Source: Nematostella vectensis (taxonomy: Eukaryota > Cnidaria > Anthozoa > Actiniaria > Edwardsiidae). From it: DNA of 64,000 bases. Shown one piece after another: positions 1-12,429 of this stretch. Within the stretch, counting starts at the first letter, position 1; every line of letters starts with the position of its first letter. Location of the stretch: NCBI RefSeq assembly GCF_932526225.1, contig NC_064036.1, positions 15,679,181 to 15,743,180 of the forward strand. The letters run 5' to 3'. The notes under the pieces are model-generated. The model was not told the origin of the DNA. It saw nothing but the letters and a program-made list of their open reading frames with translations, and searched no databases. The translations under genes were made by a program, and so were the position numbers.

Positions 1-139
1 TTATTCTCCCACAAGGCTTATTTGAAGCACTTTCGATCATTCTCATTCTGGAATGCTATTTCTGTATAAATTATTAATTACCTGCATGTTGTTTATTTAG
101 TAAAAAATTTCTTCGTTGCAGTCTTTTAAAAACAGGACG

Positions 140-260
140 ATGCTTAAGTTTAAATTTAGGTTGACATCGTCTCTGCGAATGTACCTCGGGCTTGTTAGAC
201 TGACGTGTTTCGCATCTCTGTTGGCGGGATTTGCTTGCTCTGTTTTTCTATCAAATTCAG
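140..260 (+). CDS. Putative first coding exon (signal peptide) of the PAN-EGF-ILEI gene
   Basis: This is an open segment from ATG 140 (alternative in-frame ATG 179) to a donor-like GTTTGT at 261. It encodes a short basic stretch, then a hydrophobic run (MYLGLVRLTCFASLLAGFAC, from 179) that looks like a signal peptide. It ends in phase 1, exactly the phase needed by the acceptor of the PAN exon at 8469. The join would read ...SNS-G-DGDCRV..., a plausible mature N terminus for a secreted PAN protein. Seen: hydrophobic segment, donor, matching phase. Inferred: that an 8.2 kb intron links it to 8469. The alternative is an unrelated open stretch; a nearer signal-peptide exon was not found. Confidence 0.4.
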
Positions 261-1190
261 GTTTGTGTTTGTCTTCTGACTACTTTTGGTTAAATGACCG
301 GAATAATTCATAAAATAATGTTTCCACAATTGCATGATCAAAACTTTCAAGAACTTCAGTATCTGATATAACTATCAAACCAACTAAAAGGAGAAGTAGA
401 ATGAAAAAAAGCAGCTGTCAAAAATTATTACAAATGATAATAAATTCATCTTCCTCCAAAATATTCCTCCTCAAGTCGTGAGATTGTCCCAGTTATTGAT
501 ATTCATATTTTTTTTCTTATCTGCTTAACGATAGCGGTTCTTAAATACCAATAGTGATGTAGAACACAACGATTCTCAAATCTTAGATGTACCAGATAAT
601 TATCCGTTAAACTGGGTATAAGGTTCATCAACAACTGGTACTCTACTCTGCCTCATTTTGGTAAGACTTATTATTATTCTGACTGCCCTGAAGAAGTTTT
701 TGGTCGATGTTCATGACTCTGGTTAACGAACGCTGCTAGTTTTTTGTTAAACTGGTATAATACTCTTGTTGAAAAAAATACCTACTTTTATGAACTGAAA
801 CTTTACGGAGGGAATAATTTTGTCGGAAAATCTTGTCCATCTTTTTTTATGCAAATACAGCATTTTGTTCTCTTCTCCAACTGGGCAACATAAAAAGTGA
901 ATCATCATCTTTATGTAATTATTTTCAGAAAACTTAATATTTTTTGGGTGGGGGCATGGTAGATAGTATTTTTGAGATACCATTGACGCGTTATGCCAGG
1001 TTTAAAAACAGCATAAGAGATTAAGCTATTTCAACAAAATCAGAAAATTTAAATAAAAATGTCATAGCGTCTCCTATTTCTGCGATGAGCATGATTACTT
1101 CGTAGTTATGGTAATCACAAGTGAAAAGTAATATTGAATACTCAAGCCACCTCTAACTTAATCGTTAAAGGGACCGGTCATTATTTAAAA
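261..1190. other. AT-rich non-coding stretch (probable intron)
   Basis: No convincing exon, RNA gene or transposon was seen. Short open frames here have no recognisable domain. If the exon at 140-260 is real, this is the 5' part of its intron. Confidence 0.5.
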
Positions 1191-4100
1191 GGGGAGGGGT
1201 GCAGGGTGAGAGATGGGGAGGGGTGCAGGGTGAGAGAAGGGGAGGGGTGCAGGTTGAGAGATGGGGAGGGGTGCAGGGTGAGAGATGGGGAGGGATGAAG
1301 GGTGAAAGAAGGGGAGGGGTGAAGGGTGAGAGAAGGGGAGGGGTGCAGGGTGAAAGAAGGGGAGGGGTGCAGGGTGAGAGAAGGGGAGGGGTGCAGGGTA
1401 AGAGATGGGGAGGGGTGCAGGGTGAGAGAAGGGGAGGGGTGCAGGGTGAGAGATGGGGAGGGGTGCAGGGTGAGAGAAGGGGAGGGGTGCAGGGTGAGAG
1501 AAGGGGAGGGGTGAAGGGTGAGAGATGGGGAGAGGTACAGGGTGAGAGATGGGGAGAGGTACAGGGTGAGAGATGGGGAGGAGTGCATGGTGAGAGAAGG
1601 GGAGGGGTGCAGGATGAGAGATGGGGAGGGGTGCAGGGTGAGAGAAGGGGAGGGGTGCAGGGTGAGAGAAGGGGAGGGGTGCAGGGTGAGAGAAGGGGAG
1701 GGGTGCAGGGTGAGAGAAGGGGAGGGGTGCAGGGTGAGAGAAGGGGAGGGGTGCAGGGTGAGAGAAGGGGAGGGGTGCAGGGTGAGAGAAGGGGAGGGGT
1801 GCAGGGTGAGAGAAGGGGAGGGGTGCATGGTGAGAGAAGGGGAGGGGTGCAGGGTGAGAGAAGGGGAGGGGTGCAGGGTGAGAGAAGGGGAGGGGTGCAG
1901 GGTGAGAGAAGGGGAGGGGTGCAGGGTGAGAGAAGGGGAGGGGTGCAGGGTGAGAGAAGGGGAGGGGTGCAGGGTGAGAGAAGGGGAGGGGTGCAGGGTG
2001 AGAGAAGGGGAGGGGTGCAGGGTGAGAGAAGGGGAGGGGTGCAGGGTGAGAGAAGGGGAGGGGTGCATGGTGAGAGAAGGGGAGGGGTGCAGGGTGAGAG
2101 AAGGGGAGGGGTGCAAGGTGAGAGATGGGGAGGGGTGCAGGGTGAGAGAAGGGGAGGGGTGCAGGGTGAGAGAAGGGGAGGGGTGAAGGGTGAGAGATGG
2201 GGAGAGGTACAGGGTGAGAGATGGGGAGAGGTACAGGGTGAGAGATGGGGAGGAGTGCATGGTGAGAGAAGGGGAGGGGTGCAGGGTGAGAGAAGGGGAG
2301 GGGTGCATGGTGAGAGAAGGGGAGGGGTGCAGGGTGAGAGAAGGGGAGGGGTGCAGGGTGAGAGATGGGGAGGGGTGCAGGGTGAGAGAAGGGGAGGGGT
2401 GCAGGGTGAGAGAAGGGGAGGGGTGCAGGGTGAGAGAAGGGGAGGGGTGCAGGGTGAGAGAAGGGGAGGGGTGCAGGGTGAGAGAAGGGGAGGGGTGCAG
2501 GGTGAGAGAAGGGGAGGGGTGCAGGGTGAGAGAAGGGGAGGGGTGCAGGGTGAGAGAAGGGGAGGGGTGCATGGTGAGAGAAGGGGAGGGGTGCAGGGTG
2601 AGAGAAGGGGAGGGGTGCAGGGTGAGAGAAGGGGAGGGGTGCAGGGTGAGAGAAGGGGAGGGGTGCAGGGTGAGAGAAGGGGAGGGGTGCAGGGTGAGAG
2701 AAGGGGAGGGGTGCAGGGTGAGAGAAGGGGAGGGGTGCAGGGTGAGAGAAGGGGAGGGGTGCAGGGTGAGAGATGGGGAGGGGTGCAGGGTGAGAGAAGG
2801 GGAGGGGTGCAGGGTGAGAAAAGGGGAGGGGTGCAGGGTGAGAGAAGGGGAGGGGTGCATGGTGAGAGAAGGGGAGGGGTGCAGGGTGAGAGATGGGGAG
2901 GGGTGCAGGGTGAGAGAAGGGGAGGGGTGCATGGTGAGAGAAGGGGAGGGGTGCAGGGTGAGAGAAGGGGAGGGGTGCAGGGTGAGAGATGGGGAGGGGT
3001 GCAGGGTGAGAGAAGGGGAGGGGTGCAGGGTGAGAGAAGGGGAGGGGTGAAGGGTGAGAGATGGGGAGAGGTACAGGGTGAGAGATGGGGAGAGGTACAG
3101 GGTGAGAGATGGGGAGGAGTGCATGGTGAGAGAAGGGGAGGGGTGCAGGATGAGAGATGGGGAGGGGTGCAGGGTGAGAGAAGGGGAGGGGTGCAGGGTG
3201 AGAGAAGGGGAGGGGTGCAGGGTGAGAGAAGGGGAGGGGTGCAGGGTGAGAGAAGGGGAGGGGTGCAGGGTGAGAGAAGGGGAGGGGTGCAGGGTGAGAG
3301 AAGGGGAGGGGTGCAGGGTGAGAGAAGGGGAGGGGTGAAGGGTGAGAGATGGGGAGAGGTACAGGGTGAGAGATGGGGAGAGGTACAGGGTGAGAGATGG
3401 GGAGGAGTGCATGGTGAGAGAAGGGGAGGGGTGCATGGTGAGAGAAGGGGAGGGGTGCAGGGGGAGAGAAGGGGAGGGGTGCAGGGTGAGAGAAGGGGAG
3501 AGGTACAGGGTGAGAGATGGGGAGAGGTACAGGGTGAGAGATGGGGAGAGGTACAGGGTGAGAGATGGGGAGGAGTGCATGGTGAGAGAAGGGGAGAGGT
3601 ACAGGGTGAGAGATGGGGAGGAGTGCATGGTGAGAGAAGGGGAGGGGTGCATGGTGAGAGAAGGGGAGGGGTGCAGGGGGAGAGAAGGGGAGGGGTGCAG
3701 GGTGAGAGAAGGGGAGGGGTGCAGGGTGAGAGAAGGGGAGAGGTGCAGGGTGAGAGAAGGGGAGGGGTGCAGGGTGAGAGATGGGGAGGGGTGCAGGGTG
3801 AGAGATGGGGAGGGGTGCAGGGTGAGAGATAGGGAGGGGTGCAGGGTGAGAGAAGGGGAGGGGTGCAGGGTGAGAGATAGGGAGGACTGCAGGGTGAGAG
3901 AAGGGGAGGGGTGCAGGGTGAGAGATGGGGAGGGGTGCGGGGTGAGAGATGGGGAGGGGTGCAGGGTGAGAGAAGGGGAGAGGTGCAGGGTGCAAGATGG
4001 GGAGGGGTGCAGGGTGAGAGATGGGGAGGGGTGCAGGGTGAGAGAAGGGGAGGGGTGCAGGGTGAGAGATGGGGAGGGGTGCAGGGTGAGAGATGGGGAG

Positions 4101-7100
4101 GGGTGCAGGGTGAGAGATGGGCAGGGTGAGAGATAAGCAGGGGTGCAGGGTGAGAGAAGGGGAGGGGTGCAGGGTGAGAGATGGGGAGGGGTGCAGGGTG
4201 AGAGAAGGGGAGGGGTGCAGGGTGAGAGAAGGGGAGGGGTGCAGGGTGAGAGATGGGGAGGGGTGCAGGGTGAGAGATGGGGAGGGGTGCAGGGTGAGAG
4301 AAGGGGAGAGGTGCAGGGTGAGAGATGGGGAGGGGTGCAGGGTGAGAGATGGGGAGGGGTGCAGGGTGAGAGATAGGGAGGGGTGCAGGGTGAGAGAAGG
4401 GGAGGGGTGCAGGGTGAGAGATAGGGAGGACTGCAGGGTGAGAGAAGGGGAGGGGTGCAGGGTGAAAGAAGGGGAGGGGTGCAGGGTGAGAGATGGGAAG
4501 GGGTGCAGGGTTAGAGAAGGGGAGGGGTGCAGGGCGAGAGGTGGGGAGGGGTGCAGGGTGAGAGAAGGGGAGGGGTGCAGGGTGAGAGAAGGGGAGGGGT
4601 GCAGGACGAGAGAAGGGGAGGGGTGCAGGGCAAGAGGTGGGGAGGGGTGCAGGGCGAGAGAAGGGGAGGGGTGCAGGGCGAGAGAAGGGGAGGGGTGCAG
4701 GGTGAGAGATGGGGAGGGATGAAGGGTGAGAGATGGGGAGGGGTGCAGGTTGAGAGAAGGTTAGAGGTGCAGGATGAGAGATGGGGAGGGGTGCAGGGTG
4801 AGAGATGGGGAGGGGTGCAGGGTGAGAGAAGGGGAGGGGTGCAGGGTGAGAGATGGGGAGGGGTGCAGGGTGAGAGAAGGGGAGGGGTGCAGGGTGAGAG
4901 ATGGGGAGGGGTGCAGGGTGAGAGATGGGAAGGGGTGCAGGGTGAGAGATGGGGAGGGGTGCAGGGTGAGAGATGGGGAGGGGTGCAGGGTGAGAGATGG
5001 GGAGGGGTGCAGGGTGAGAGATGGGGAGGGGTGCAGGGTGAGAGATGGGGAGGGGTGCAGGGTGAGAGAAGGGGAGGGGTGCAGGGTGAGAGAAGGGGAG
5101 GGGTGCAGGGTGAGAGAAGGGGAGGGGTGCAGGGTGAGAGATGGGGAGGGGTGCAGGGTGAGAGAGGGGGAGGGGTGCAGGGTGAGAGAGGGGGAGGGGT
5201 GCAGGGTGAGAGATGGGGAGGGGTGCAGGGTGAAAGAAGGGGAGGGGTGCAGGGTAAAAGAAGGGGAGGGGTGCAGGGTGAGAGATGGGAAGGGGTGCAG
5301 TGTTAGAGAAGGGGAGGGGTGCAGGGCGAGAGGTGGGGAGGGGTGCAGGGTGAGAGGTGGGGAGGGGTGCAGGGTGAGAGATGGGGAGGGGTGCAGGGTG
5401 AGAGATGGGGAGGGGTGCAGGGTGAGAGAAGGGGAGAGGTGCAGGGTGAGAGATGGGGAGGGGTGCAGGGTGAGAGATGGGGAGGGGTGCAGGGTGAGAG
5501 ATGGGGAGGGGTGCAGGGTGAGAGGAGGGGAGGGGTGCAGGGTGAAAGAAGGGGAGGGGTGCAGGGTGAGAGATGGGGAGGGATGAAGGGTGAGAGATGG
5601 GGAGGGGTGCAGGTTGAGAGAAGGTTAGAGGTGCAGGATGAGAGATGGGGAGGGGTGCAGGGTGAGAGATGGGGAGGGGTGCAGGGTGAGAGAAGGGGAG
5701 GGGTGCAGGGTGAGAGATGGCGAGGGGTGCAGGGTGAGAGAAGGGGAGGGGTGCAGGGTGAGAGATGGGGAGGGGTGCAGGGTGAGAGATGGGAAGGGGT
5801 GCAGTCTAAGAGATGGGGAGGGGTGCAGGTGAGAGATGGGGGAGGGGTGCAGGTGAGAGATGGGGGAGGGGTGCATGGTGAGAGATGGGGGAGGGGTGCA
5901 TGGTGAGAGAAGGCGAGGGGTGCAGGGTGAGAGATGGGGAGGGGTGCAGGGTGAAAGAAGGGGAGGGGTGCAGGGTGAGAGATGGGGAGGGGTGCAGGGT
6001 TAAAGATGTGGAGGGGTGCATGGTGAGAGATGGGGAGGGGTGCAGGGTGAGAGAAGGGGAGGGGTGCAGGGTGAGAGAAGGGGAGGGGTGAAGGGTGAGA
6101 GATGGGGAGGGGTGCATGGTGAGAGATGGGGAGGGGTGCAGGGTGAGAGAAGGGGAGGGGTGCAGGGCGAGAGAAGGGGAGGGGTGCAGGGCGAGAGAAG
6201 GGGAGGGGTGCAGGGTGAGAGATGGGGAGGGGTGCAGGGTGAGAGAAGGGGAGGGGTGCAGGGTGAGAGATGGGGAGGGGTGAAGGGTGAGAGATGGGGA
6301 GGGGTGCAGGGTGAGAGAAGGGGAGGTGTGCAGGGTGAGAGAAGGGGAGGGGTGCAGGGTGAGAGAAGGGGAGGGGTGCAGGGTGAGAGAAGGGGAGGGG
6401 TGCAGGGTGAGAGATGGGGAGGGGTGCAGGGTGAGAGAAGGGGAGGGGTGCAGGGTGAGAGAAGGGGAGGGGTGCAGGGCGAGAGAAGGGGAGGGGTGCA
6501 GGGTGAGAGAAGGGGAGGGGTGCAGGGTGAGAGATGGGGAGGGGTGCAGGGTGAGAGAAGGGGAGGTGTGCAGGGTGAGAGAAGGGGAGGGGTGCAGGGT
6601 GAGAGAAGGGGAGGGGTGCAGGGTGAGAGAAGGGGAGGGGTGAAGGGTGAGAGATGGGGAGGACTGCAGGGTGAGAGAAGGGGAGGGGTGCAGGGTGAGA
6701 GAAGGGGAGGGGTGCAGGGTGAGAGAAGGGGAGGTGTGCAGGGTGAGAGAAGGGGAGGGGTGCAGGGTGAGAGAAGGGGAGGGGTGCAGGGTGAGAGAAG
6801 GGGAGGGGTGAAGGGTGAGAGATGGGGAGGACTGCAGGGTGAGAGAAGGGGAGGGGTGCAGGGTGAGAGAAGGGGAGGGGTGCAGGGTGAGAGAAGGGGA
6901 GGGGTGCAGGGTGAGAGAAGGGGAGGGGTGCAGGGTGAGAGAAGGGGAGGGGTGCAGGGTGAGAGATGGGGAGGGGTGCAGGGTGAGAAAAGGGGAGGGG
7001 TGCAGGGTGAGAGAAGGGGAGGGGTGCAGGGTGAGAGATGGGGAGGGGTGCAGGGTGAGAGAAGGGGAGGGGTGCAGGGTGAGAGATGGGGAGGGGTGCA

Positions 7101-7527
7101 GGGTGAGAGAAGGGGAGGGGTGCAGGGTGAGAGATGGGGAGGGGTGCAGGGTGAGAGAAGGGGAGGTGTGCAGGGTGAGAGAAGGGGAGGGGTGCAGGGT
7201 GAGAGAAGGGGAGGGGTGCAGGGTGAGAGAAGGGGAGGGGTGAAGGGTGAGAGATGGGGAGGACTGCAGGGTGAGAGAAGGGGAGGGGTGCAGGGTGAGA
7301 GAAGGGGAGGGGTGCAGGGTGAGAGAAGGGGAGGGGTGCAGGGTGAGAGAAGGGGAGGGGTGCAGGGTGAGAGAAGGGGAGGGGTGCAGGGCGAGAGAAG
7401 GGGAGGGGTGCAGGGCGAGAGAAGGGGAGGGGTGCAGGGCGAGAGATGGGGAGGGGTGCAGGGTGAGAGAAGGGGAGGTGTGCAGGGTGAGAGATGGGGA
7501 GGGGTGCAGGGTGAGAGAAGGGGAGGG
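1191..7527. repeat. 24-bp G-rich minisatellite, about 264 copies
   Basis: The unit is roughly GTGAGAGAAGGGGAGGGG plus TGCAGG, repeated over 6.3 kb with mostly single-base variants. Each unit has three G-runs (GGGG, GGGG, GGG), so any two neighbours can supply a G-quadruplex. Variants recur as blocks: a GAGAGGTAC/GAGGAGTGCATGG block starts near 1511, 2183, 3047 and 3335 (offsets 28, 36 and 12 units). A block with GGATGAAG and GGTTAGAGG occurs at 4717 and 5581 (36 units apart). A GGACTGC block starts at 6641, 6809 and 7241 (7 and 18 units). The register slips near 4117-4140. Because 24 is a multiple of three, two forward and three reverse frames stay open for long distances; I treat these long open frames as artefacts of the repeat, not genes. 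Confidence 0.97.
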
Positions 7528-8468
7528 AAAAACGACAGCCATTCATACCTTTATTAAGAATATGAAAATATTTTATTGGACAAGATTAATTAGAAGACTT
7601 TTAACTATTTCATGTAAAAAGAATGAAATGCGAAATGACACCTGAAATGCTATCTGAATCATGCTAAGGCGTACCTGAATTAATACCGAAAATAGAACTG
7701 CCCATAAAGCGAATTCGTTTCTTTTGGGTGAAAAAGGTTTTTATCGACAGATGGATAGGAATATTTTCCTTTCTTCTCTCTAATAATACATTAAATCACC
7801 AATGAAATATAGTAAAACAATGGGAAGGCTATCACGCTCGCTATATCTTTTCTAGCCCCCCCTCCCCCCAATATTTTCAAATATTATAAGGAAATAACCA
7901 TTAGAGGGGGTGGCTGCGCCCATCTCTCAATGTTTTCTTAATAGGGAGCTTAAGCACCAGGCGTTCTTGACAACACGAACGTGGGGAGGTCGCGCAGGGA
8001 CTGAGTCTAGGACGGCGTTTTTGGCGCCATTTTCTATGTTTAATAGAAAACATTGAAACATTGTAACAACAGTGAAAATTTTCATTATAAACAAAGCTGA
8101 AACATGGGGGGGGGGCACAGTCTTTTAGATAAACAAATAATGTAGTTATTTGCAGCTTAATAAATCGCAGAATAATGACAGAATATGTACTTTCGCGAGT
8201 TGAGTAGCAGAAGCCATCGTCCCTTATGTAAGAGTATTTGTTGACAAATTGCATACGGGAAAAAAGCTTTTCTGAGGTGAGTGACGGGAGGTCACGGACG
8301 GCTGTGCATGCGCAGTAGATACACCACGGAAAAAATACTTCCGGCAGACGTCCGTGAATCAAAAACGCCGGATGCTTTTAAGCTTAAAAGCTCTCTAATG
8401 TTTCTGCATCGTACCCCCCCCCCCCCCTCCCATAACTCGAGGCCTTCTACGGCTATGGTTTATCCTAG
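7528..8468. other. Non-coding stretch between minisatellite and PAN exon
   Basis: AT-rich sequence with a G-run near 8107 and a C-run near 8416. Nothing with a recognisable coding or RNA signature was seen. It would be the 3' part of the large first intron; a good acceptor (TATCCTAG) closes it at 8468. Confidence 0.5.
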
Positions 8469-10803
8469 GTGACGGTGATTGCCGTGTTCTACACATGCTG
8501 CCTGCCACCCCTAATAAAAAGTTCCCCGGGCACGTATTCTCCACCACTCCCGTCCTTTCCCAGGACATGTGTGAGGCCACGTGCTACATGGAGCCCAACT
8601 GCGCATCGTTCAACTTCGGACTGGCATCAGATGGAAAGATGACTTGCGAATTAAATAATAATTCGGCGAAAGATCCTGGTGAACTCAAGGATAAAGTAGG
8701 ATTCGTATACCAGGGATACAAGGTGGGTACATTATGTTGTCGAAAATGGGTGGCGGTCGAAAATAAAATTGGACTAGGGAAAACGCTCACTTTGACCCAA
8801 ATACTAGAGCTAAGGCCAGTTTGAAAGTTTAACTGGTTCGCTTTCATTTTGGACTGCAATCTTTTTTTACAATAACAAACACGTTTGACAATTGATGGCA
8901 AAAGCGATAATAGACTAATTTGTAAACATGATTAAAGAGAATGGAAGAACCTCAAGAAAATAACTAAAAACATCACCTAATTTTAGATGATTAGGACGGC
9001 ACATGAAATGGACGTAGAAGGGGTGGGTCACTAAGGCCATTGCCACATATATCAAAGCCTACTACAGCTCTCTATGACATCTATGCCGGAGTACCCCTCT
9101 CATCAACTCCTGGCTGCGCACCCATCAAATGGCTGTTCTTATCCCACTGTGACTCATTCAAGGCATCTACTAATAGCACTGTGTCGTCTCTCCTCAGAAC
9201 ACGTGCGGCATCAGTACATGTCTGTCTGGATCTTTCTGTCAAACAGGGTACGGAGAGAAGAACCACCGATGTATGTGCAAAGCCAACCTAACCGGAGCGC
9301 ATTGCGATATATGTAAGCGAATATTCGACAAGAAAACAATTGTTTCTTTCGAAATGACTGTTATAATAGGCCATTCCAGCTAAAAGTATACGAAAAAAAT
9401 TGACATGGACACCTACCCCAATTACCGTCATGCAGCGCGCCTTTGTTTGGTGCAAGCTTAAAAGGCGCGCGCTGCATTCTGGTAGTCGAGGTAGGTTTTT
9501 ATCGTAATGCCAGCGCATACTTATGGCTGGAATGTCCTATTGTTATGTGACCGCAAAAATCCACAAATCTACATAATATGTAGATCCCATAATATGTTCC
9601 GCATGTGGTGCCCCTACCCCCCTCCCCACCCCTGGTTCGACAAATCCTGGGAACGCTTTTGTCTTGCATCGTCACACTAAAGGATTTTATTGCCGCGATC
9701 GATACATAGGCTTATCAAGCAATTTTGCTTTATTTCAATTTTTGTGATACATTCTTTTCTGTCGTTTCACAGCAAAATATATCACGGTTAATGTAAAATC
9801 GTATGCCAAGGGTAGTTTCCATGGGTTGAGCGAGATCATCGTTGACGGGACAGATTATTGCCTCAAGGTCAGTCAGTTGCATCAATTGTGCCAATAAGCA
9901 CGCGTGAATTACACATTTGATCGACTCAAACTTCGTAAATAGGAGGATTCTGTCGTGCACTGTAGTGTTTCGCTGTCAAGGTGACCACGGTAGCATGCGT
10001 CGCATAGTTAAGCTGTCACGGTCGCACTGCAAAAGTTAGGTCATTCTTCAGGTGATGAGAAGAGGAGAGAAGACACGAGCGAGGAGAGGAAGGAGAGAGA
10101 AAAAATAGGAAAGGGGAGGGGAAGAAGGAACGGAGAACGGACAGGACTGAGTTTAATCGACTATATACGTTTTATCGATTATGATAAAACTCAGCAAACC
10201 TAATTTGTCAACAACCCTTTTTGAATAATTATTAAAAACGACGTGATATTATTATTACACAATTGTACAGAGGTTAAAGACTCGCCATGATCACAAAGAA
10301 AAACTTTTGAGAAGGTTATCTAATAAGAATGGAAGAATCAATGATATTTTGTTTGAAACGTCATATCCGCACTGTAAAATACTTTGTTATGATTTTTTGA
10401 TACTTTACAGCAAAGAGGACATAACTTCGCCGCTTTTTCTATGAATGGGACGTTCATCAGTAAGGCTAATTTCGATACTTACGGAAGTGCCACAGCAGAC
10501 GATGAGATGCGTGATTACATCAACGACTTGCCGTCTAACTCTCTTGTTATCATCTCTACGTACGACTCTGCAGAAAGACACGTCGCTGATGCATATAATG
10601 CACTGAGAAGTCTTGGTGCCGTGGAACCGCTCAAATCAGGTTACAGAGGAACGTGGTTTTTGATTGGTCATAAGGGAGGGCCACGCCCCTGGATCACGCA
10701 AGGCAACCACGAAAGTTCAGTTCCTTCAATGGGGTCGGCGCATGTGCAAAAAGAGGGATGTTTCGCCCATGCTTCACTTTATCAACAATGGTGTAACCCA
10801 TAA
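8469..10803 (+). CDS. Secreted PAN/apple - EGF - ILEI domain protein (four exons)
   Basis: Exons 8469-8722, 9198-9312, 9773-9867 and 10411-10803 join with matching phases (prior phase 1, then 0, 1, 0) and GT/AG borders. Exon 8469 encodes a PAN/apple-like module: DCRVLHM, GHVFST, CEATC, CASFNF, CELNNN. Exon 9198 is a complete EGF-like domain with spacing C-4-C-5-C-10-C-1-C-8-C. Exons 9773 and 10411 encode an ILEI/FAM3-type domain: ITVNVKS, then GHNFAAFSMNG, FDTYGSA, a DLPSNSLVIISTYDSA strand, ALRSLGA, YRGTWFLIGHKGG. PAN and EGF modules normally mediate extracellular binding; ILEI domains occur in secreted FAM3 cytokine-like proteins and in CEMIP and POMGNT1. With the candidate exon at 140-260 the protein would be 325 residues. 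No transmembrane segment is seen after the ILEI domain, so secretion is likely. Partners and function are unknown. The final exon runs to TAA at 10803; a dense satellite begins about 60 bp later. Confidence 0.82.
9363..9545. mobile_element. Foldback MITE-like element in an intron of the PAN-EGF-ILEI gene
   Basis: The left end (AATAGGCCATTCCAGC, near 9365) and the right end (GCTGGAATGTCCTATT, near 9526-9541) are imperfect reverse complements. Inner arms also pair (ATGCAGCGCGCC with GGCGCGCGCTGCAT). The whole ~180 bp folds on itself with no coding capacity. It lies between the EGF and first ILEI exons. Superfamily not assigned. Confidence 0.6.
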
Positions 10804-10864
10804 TAGTGTAGTGTAAGTAGAGACTAAGCCTTGTCGTCACATTGACTTTGCTTACAATCTGAAC

Positions 10865-12372
10865 TATCACGTGTCCAGGGGTATGCAATTACATGGATTG
10901 GACTATGTCATCACGTGACCTGATGAGTGTTAATGTCACGTGAACAGGTTTGCGCTATCACGCGACTTGTGACGTGAATGTATAATCAATGACCTTGGAC
11001 ATGCCTCACATTGGATGAATTACGTCGTCACGTGCCGCCGAGCTATGCCATCACGTCAACTAGAATATGCAATCACATGACCTGGGTCATGCTTCACATT
11101 GGCTTAATTACGTCGTCACGTGACCTGAGCTATATCACGTCGACTAGAATGTGCAATCACATGACCTGTATCATGCCTCACATTGGATTAATTACGTCGT
11201 CACGTGACCTGAGCTATATCACGTCAACTAGAATATGAAATCACATGACCTGGGTCATGCTTCACATCGGATTAATTACGTCGTCACGTGACCTGAGCTA
11301 TATCACGTCAACTAGAATATGCAATCACATGACCTGGGTCATGCTTCACATTGGCTTAATTACGTCGTCACGTGACCTGAGCTATATCACGTCAACTAGA
11401 ATGTGCAATCACATGACCTGTATCATGCCTCACATTGGCTTAATTACGTCGTCACGTGACCTGAGCTATATCACGTCAACTAGAATGTGCAATCACATGA
11501 CCCGGTTCATGCCTCACATTGGCTTAATTACGTCGTCACGTGGCCTGAGCTATATCACGTCAACTAGAATGTGCAATCACATGACCTGTATCATGCCTCA
11601 CATTGGCTTAATTACGTCGTCACGTGACCTGAGCTATATCACGTCAACTAGAATGTGCAATCACATGACCCGGTTCATGCCTCACATTGGCTTAATTACG
11701 TCGTCACGTGGCCTGAGCTATATCACGTCAAGTAGAATGTGCAATCACATGACCTGGGTCATGCTTCACATTGGCTTAATTACGTCGTCACGTGGCCTGA
11801 GCTATATCACGTCAACTAGAATGTGCAATCACATGACCCGGTTCATGCCTCACATTGGCTTAATTACGTCGTCACGTGGCCTGAGCTATATCACGTCAAG
11901 TAGAATGTGCAATCACATGACCTGGGTCATGCTTCACATTGGCTTAATTACGTCGTCACGTGGCCTGAGCTATATCACGTCAACTAGAATGTGCAATCAC
12001 ATGACCCGGTTCATGCCTCACATTGGCTTAATTACGTCGTCACGTGGCCTGAGCTATATCACGTCAACTAGAATGTGCAATCACATGACCTGGGTCATGC
12101 TTCACATTGGCTTAATTACGTCGTCACGTGGCCTGAGCTATATCACGTCAACTAGAATGTGCAATCACATGACCCGGTTCATGCCTCACATTGGCTTAAT
12201 TACGTCGTCACGTGGCCTGAGCTATATCACGTCAAGTAGAATGTGCAATCACATGACCTGGGTCATGCTTCACATTGGCTTAATTACGTCGTCACGTGGC
12301 CTGAGCTATATCACGTCAAGTAGAATGTGCAATCACATGACCTGGGCCATGCCTCACATGGGCTAAATTACG
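10865..12372. repeat. 84-bp satellite (four 21-bp monomers) rich in CACGTG
   Basis: Period 84 is clear from about 11017 to 12366 (~16 copies); 10865-11016 holds degenerate monomers. One unit splits into four 21-bp monomers beginning TACGTCGTCACGTG, CTATATCACGTC, GTGCAATCACATG and CATGCTTCACATT, each centred on TCACRT. It is therefore a higher-order repeat. Many units contain GTCACGTGAC, identical to the CLEAR/E-box consensus bound by MiT/TFE bHLH factors, or the variant GTCACGTGGCC. The run is open in one frame because 84 is a multiple of three; I do not call it a gene. Confidence 0.95.
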
Positions 12373-12429
12373 CCGTCACGTGACCTTAGCCATTTAGTCA
12401 CGTGACTTATGTTTACCTAGCTTTACGCC

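Noticed and set aside
1181..7546. Very long open reading frames (up to ~936 codons) of HPAPLPFS, LHPSPSLT and GERRGGVQ repeats on both strands
   Set aside because: They exist because the 24-bp unit is a multiple of three and lacks stops in five frames. There is no unique sequence, start context or splice support.
11011..12366. 373-codon frame of a 28-residue repeat (YITSTRxCNHMT...)
   Set aside because: Product of the 84-bp satellite; no flanking coding sequence and no non-repeat portion.
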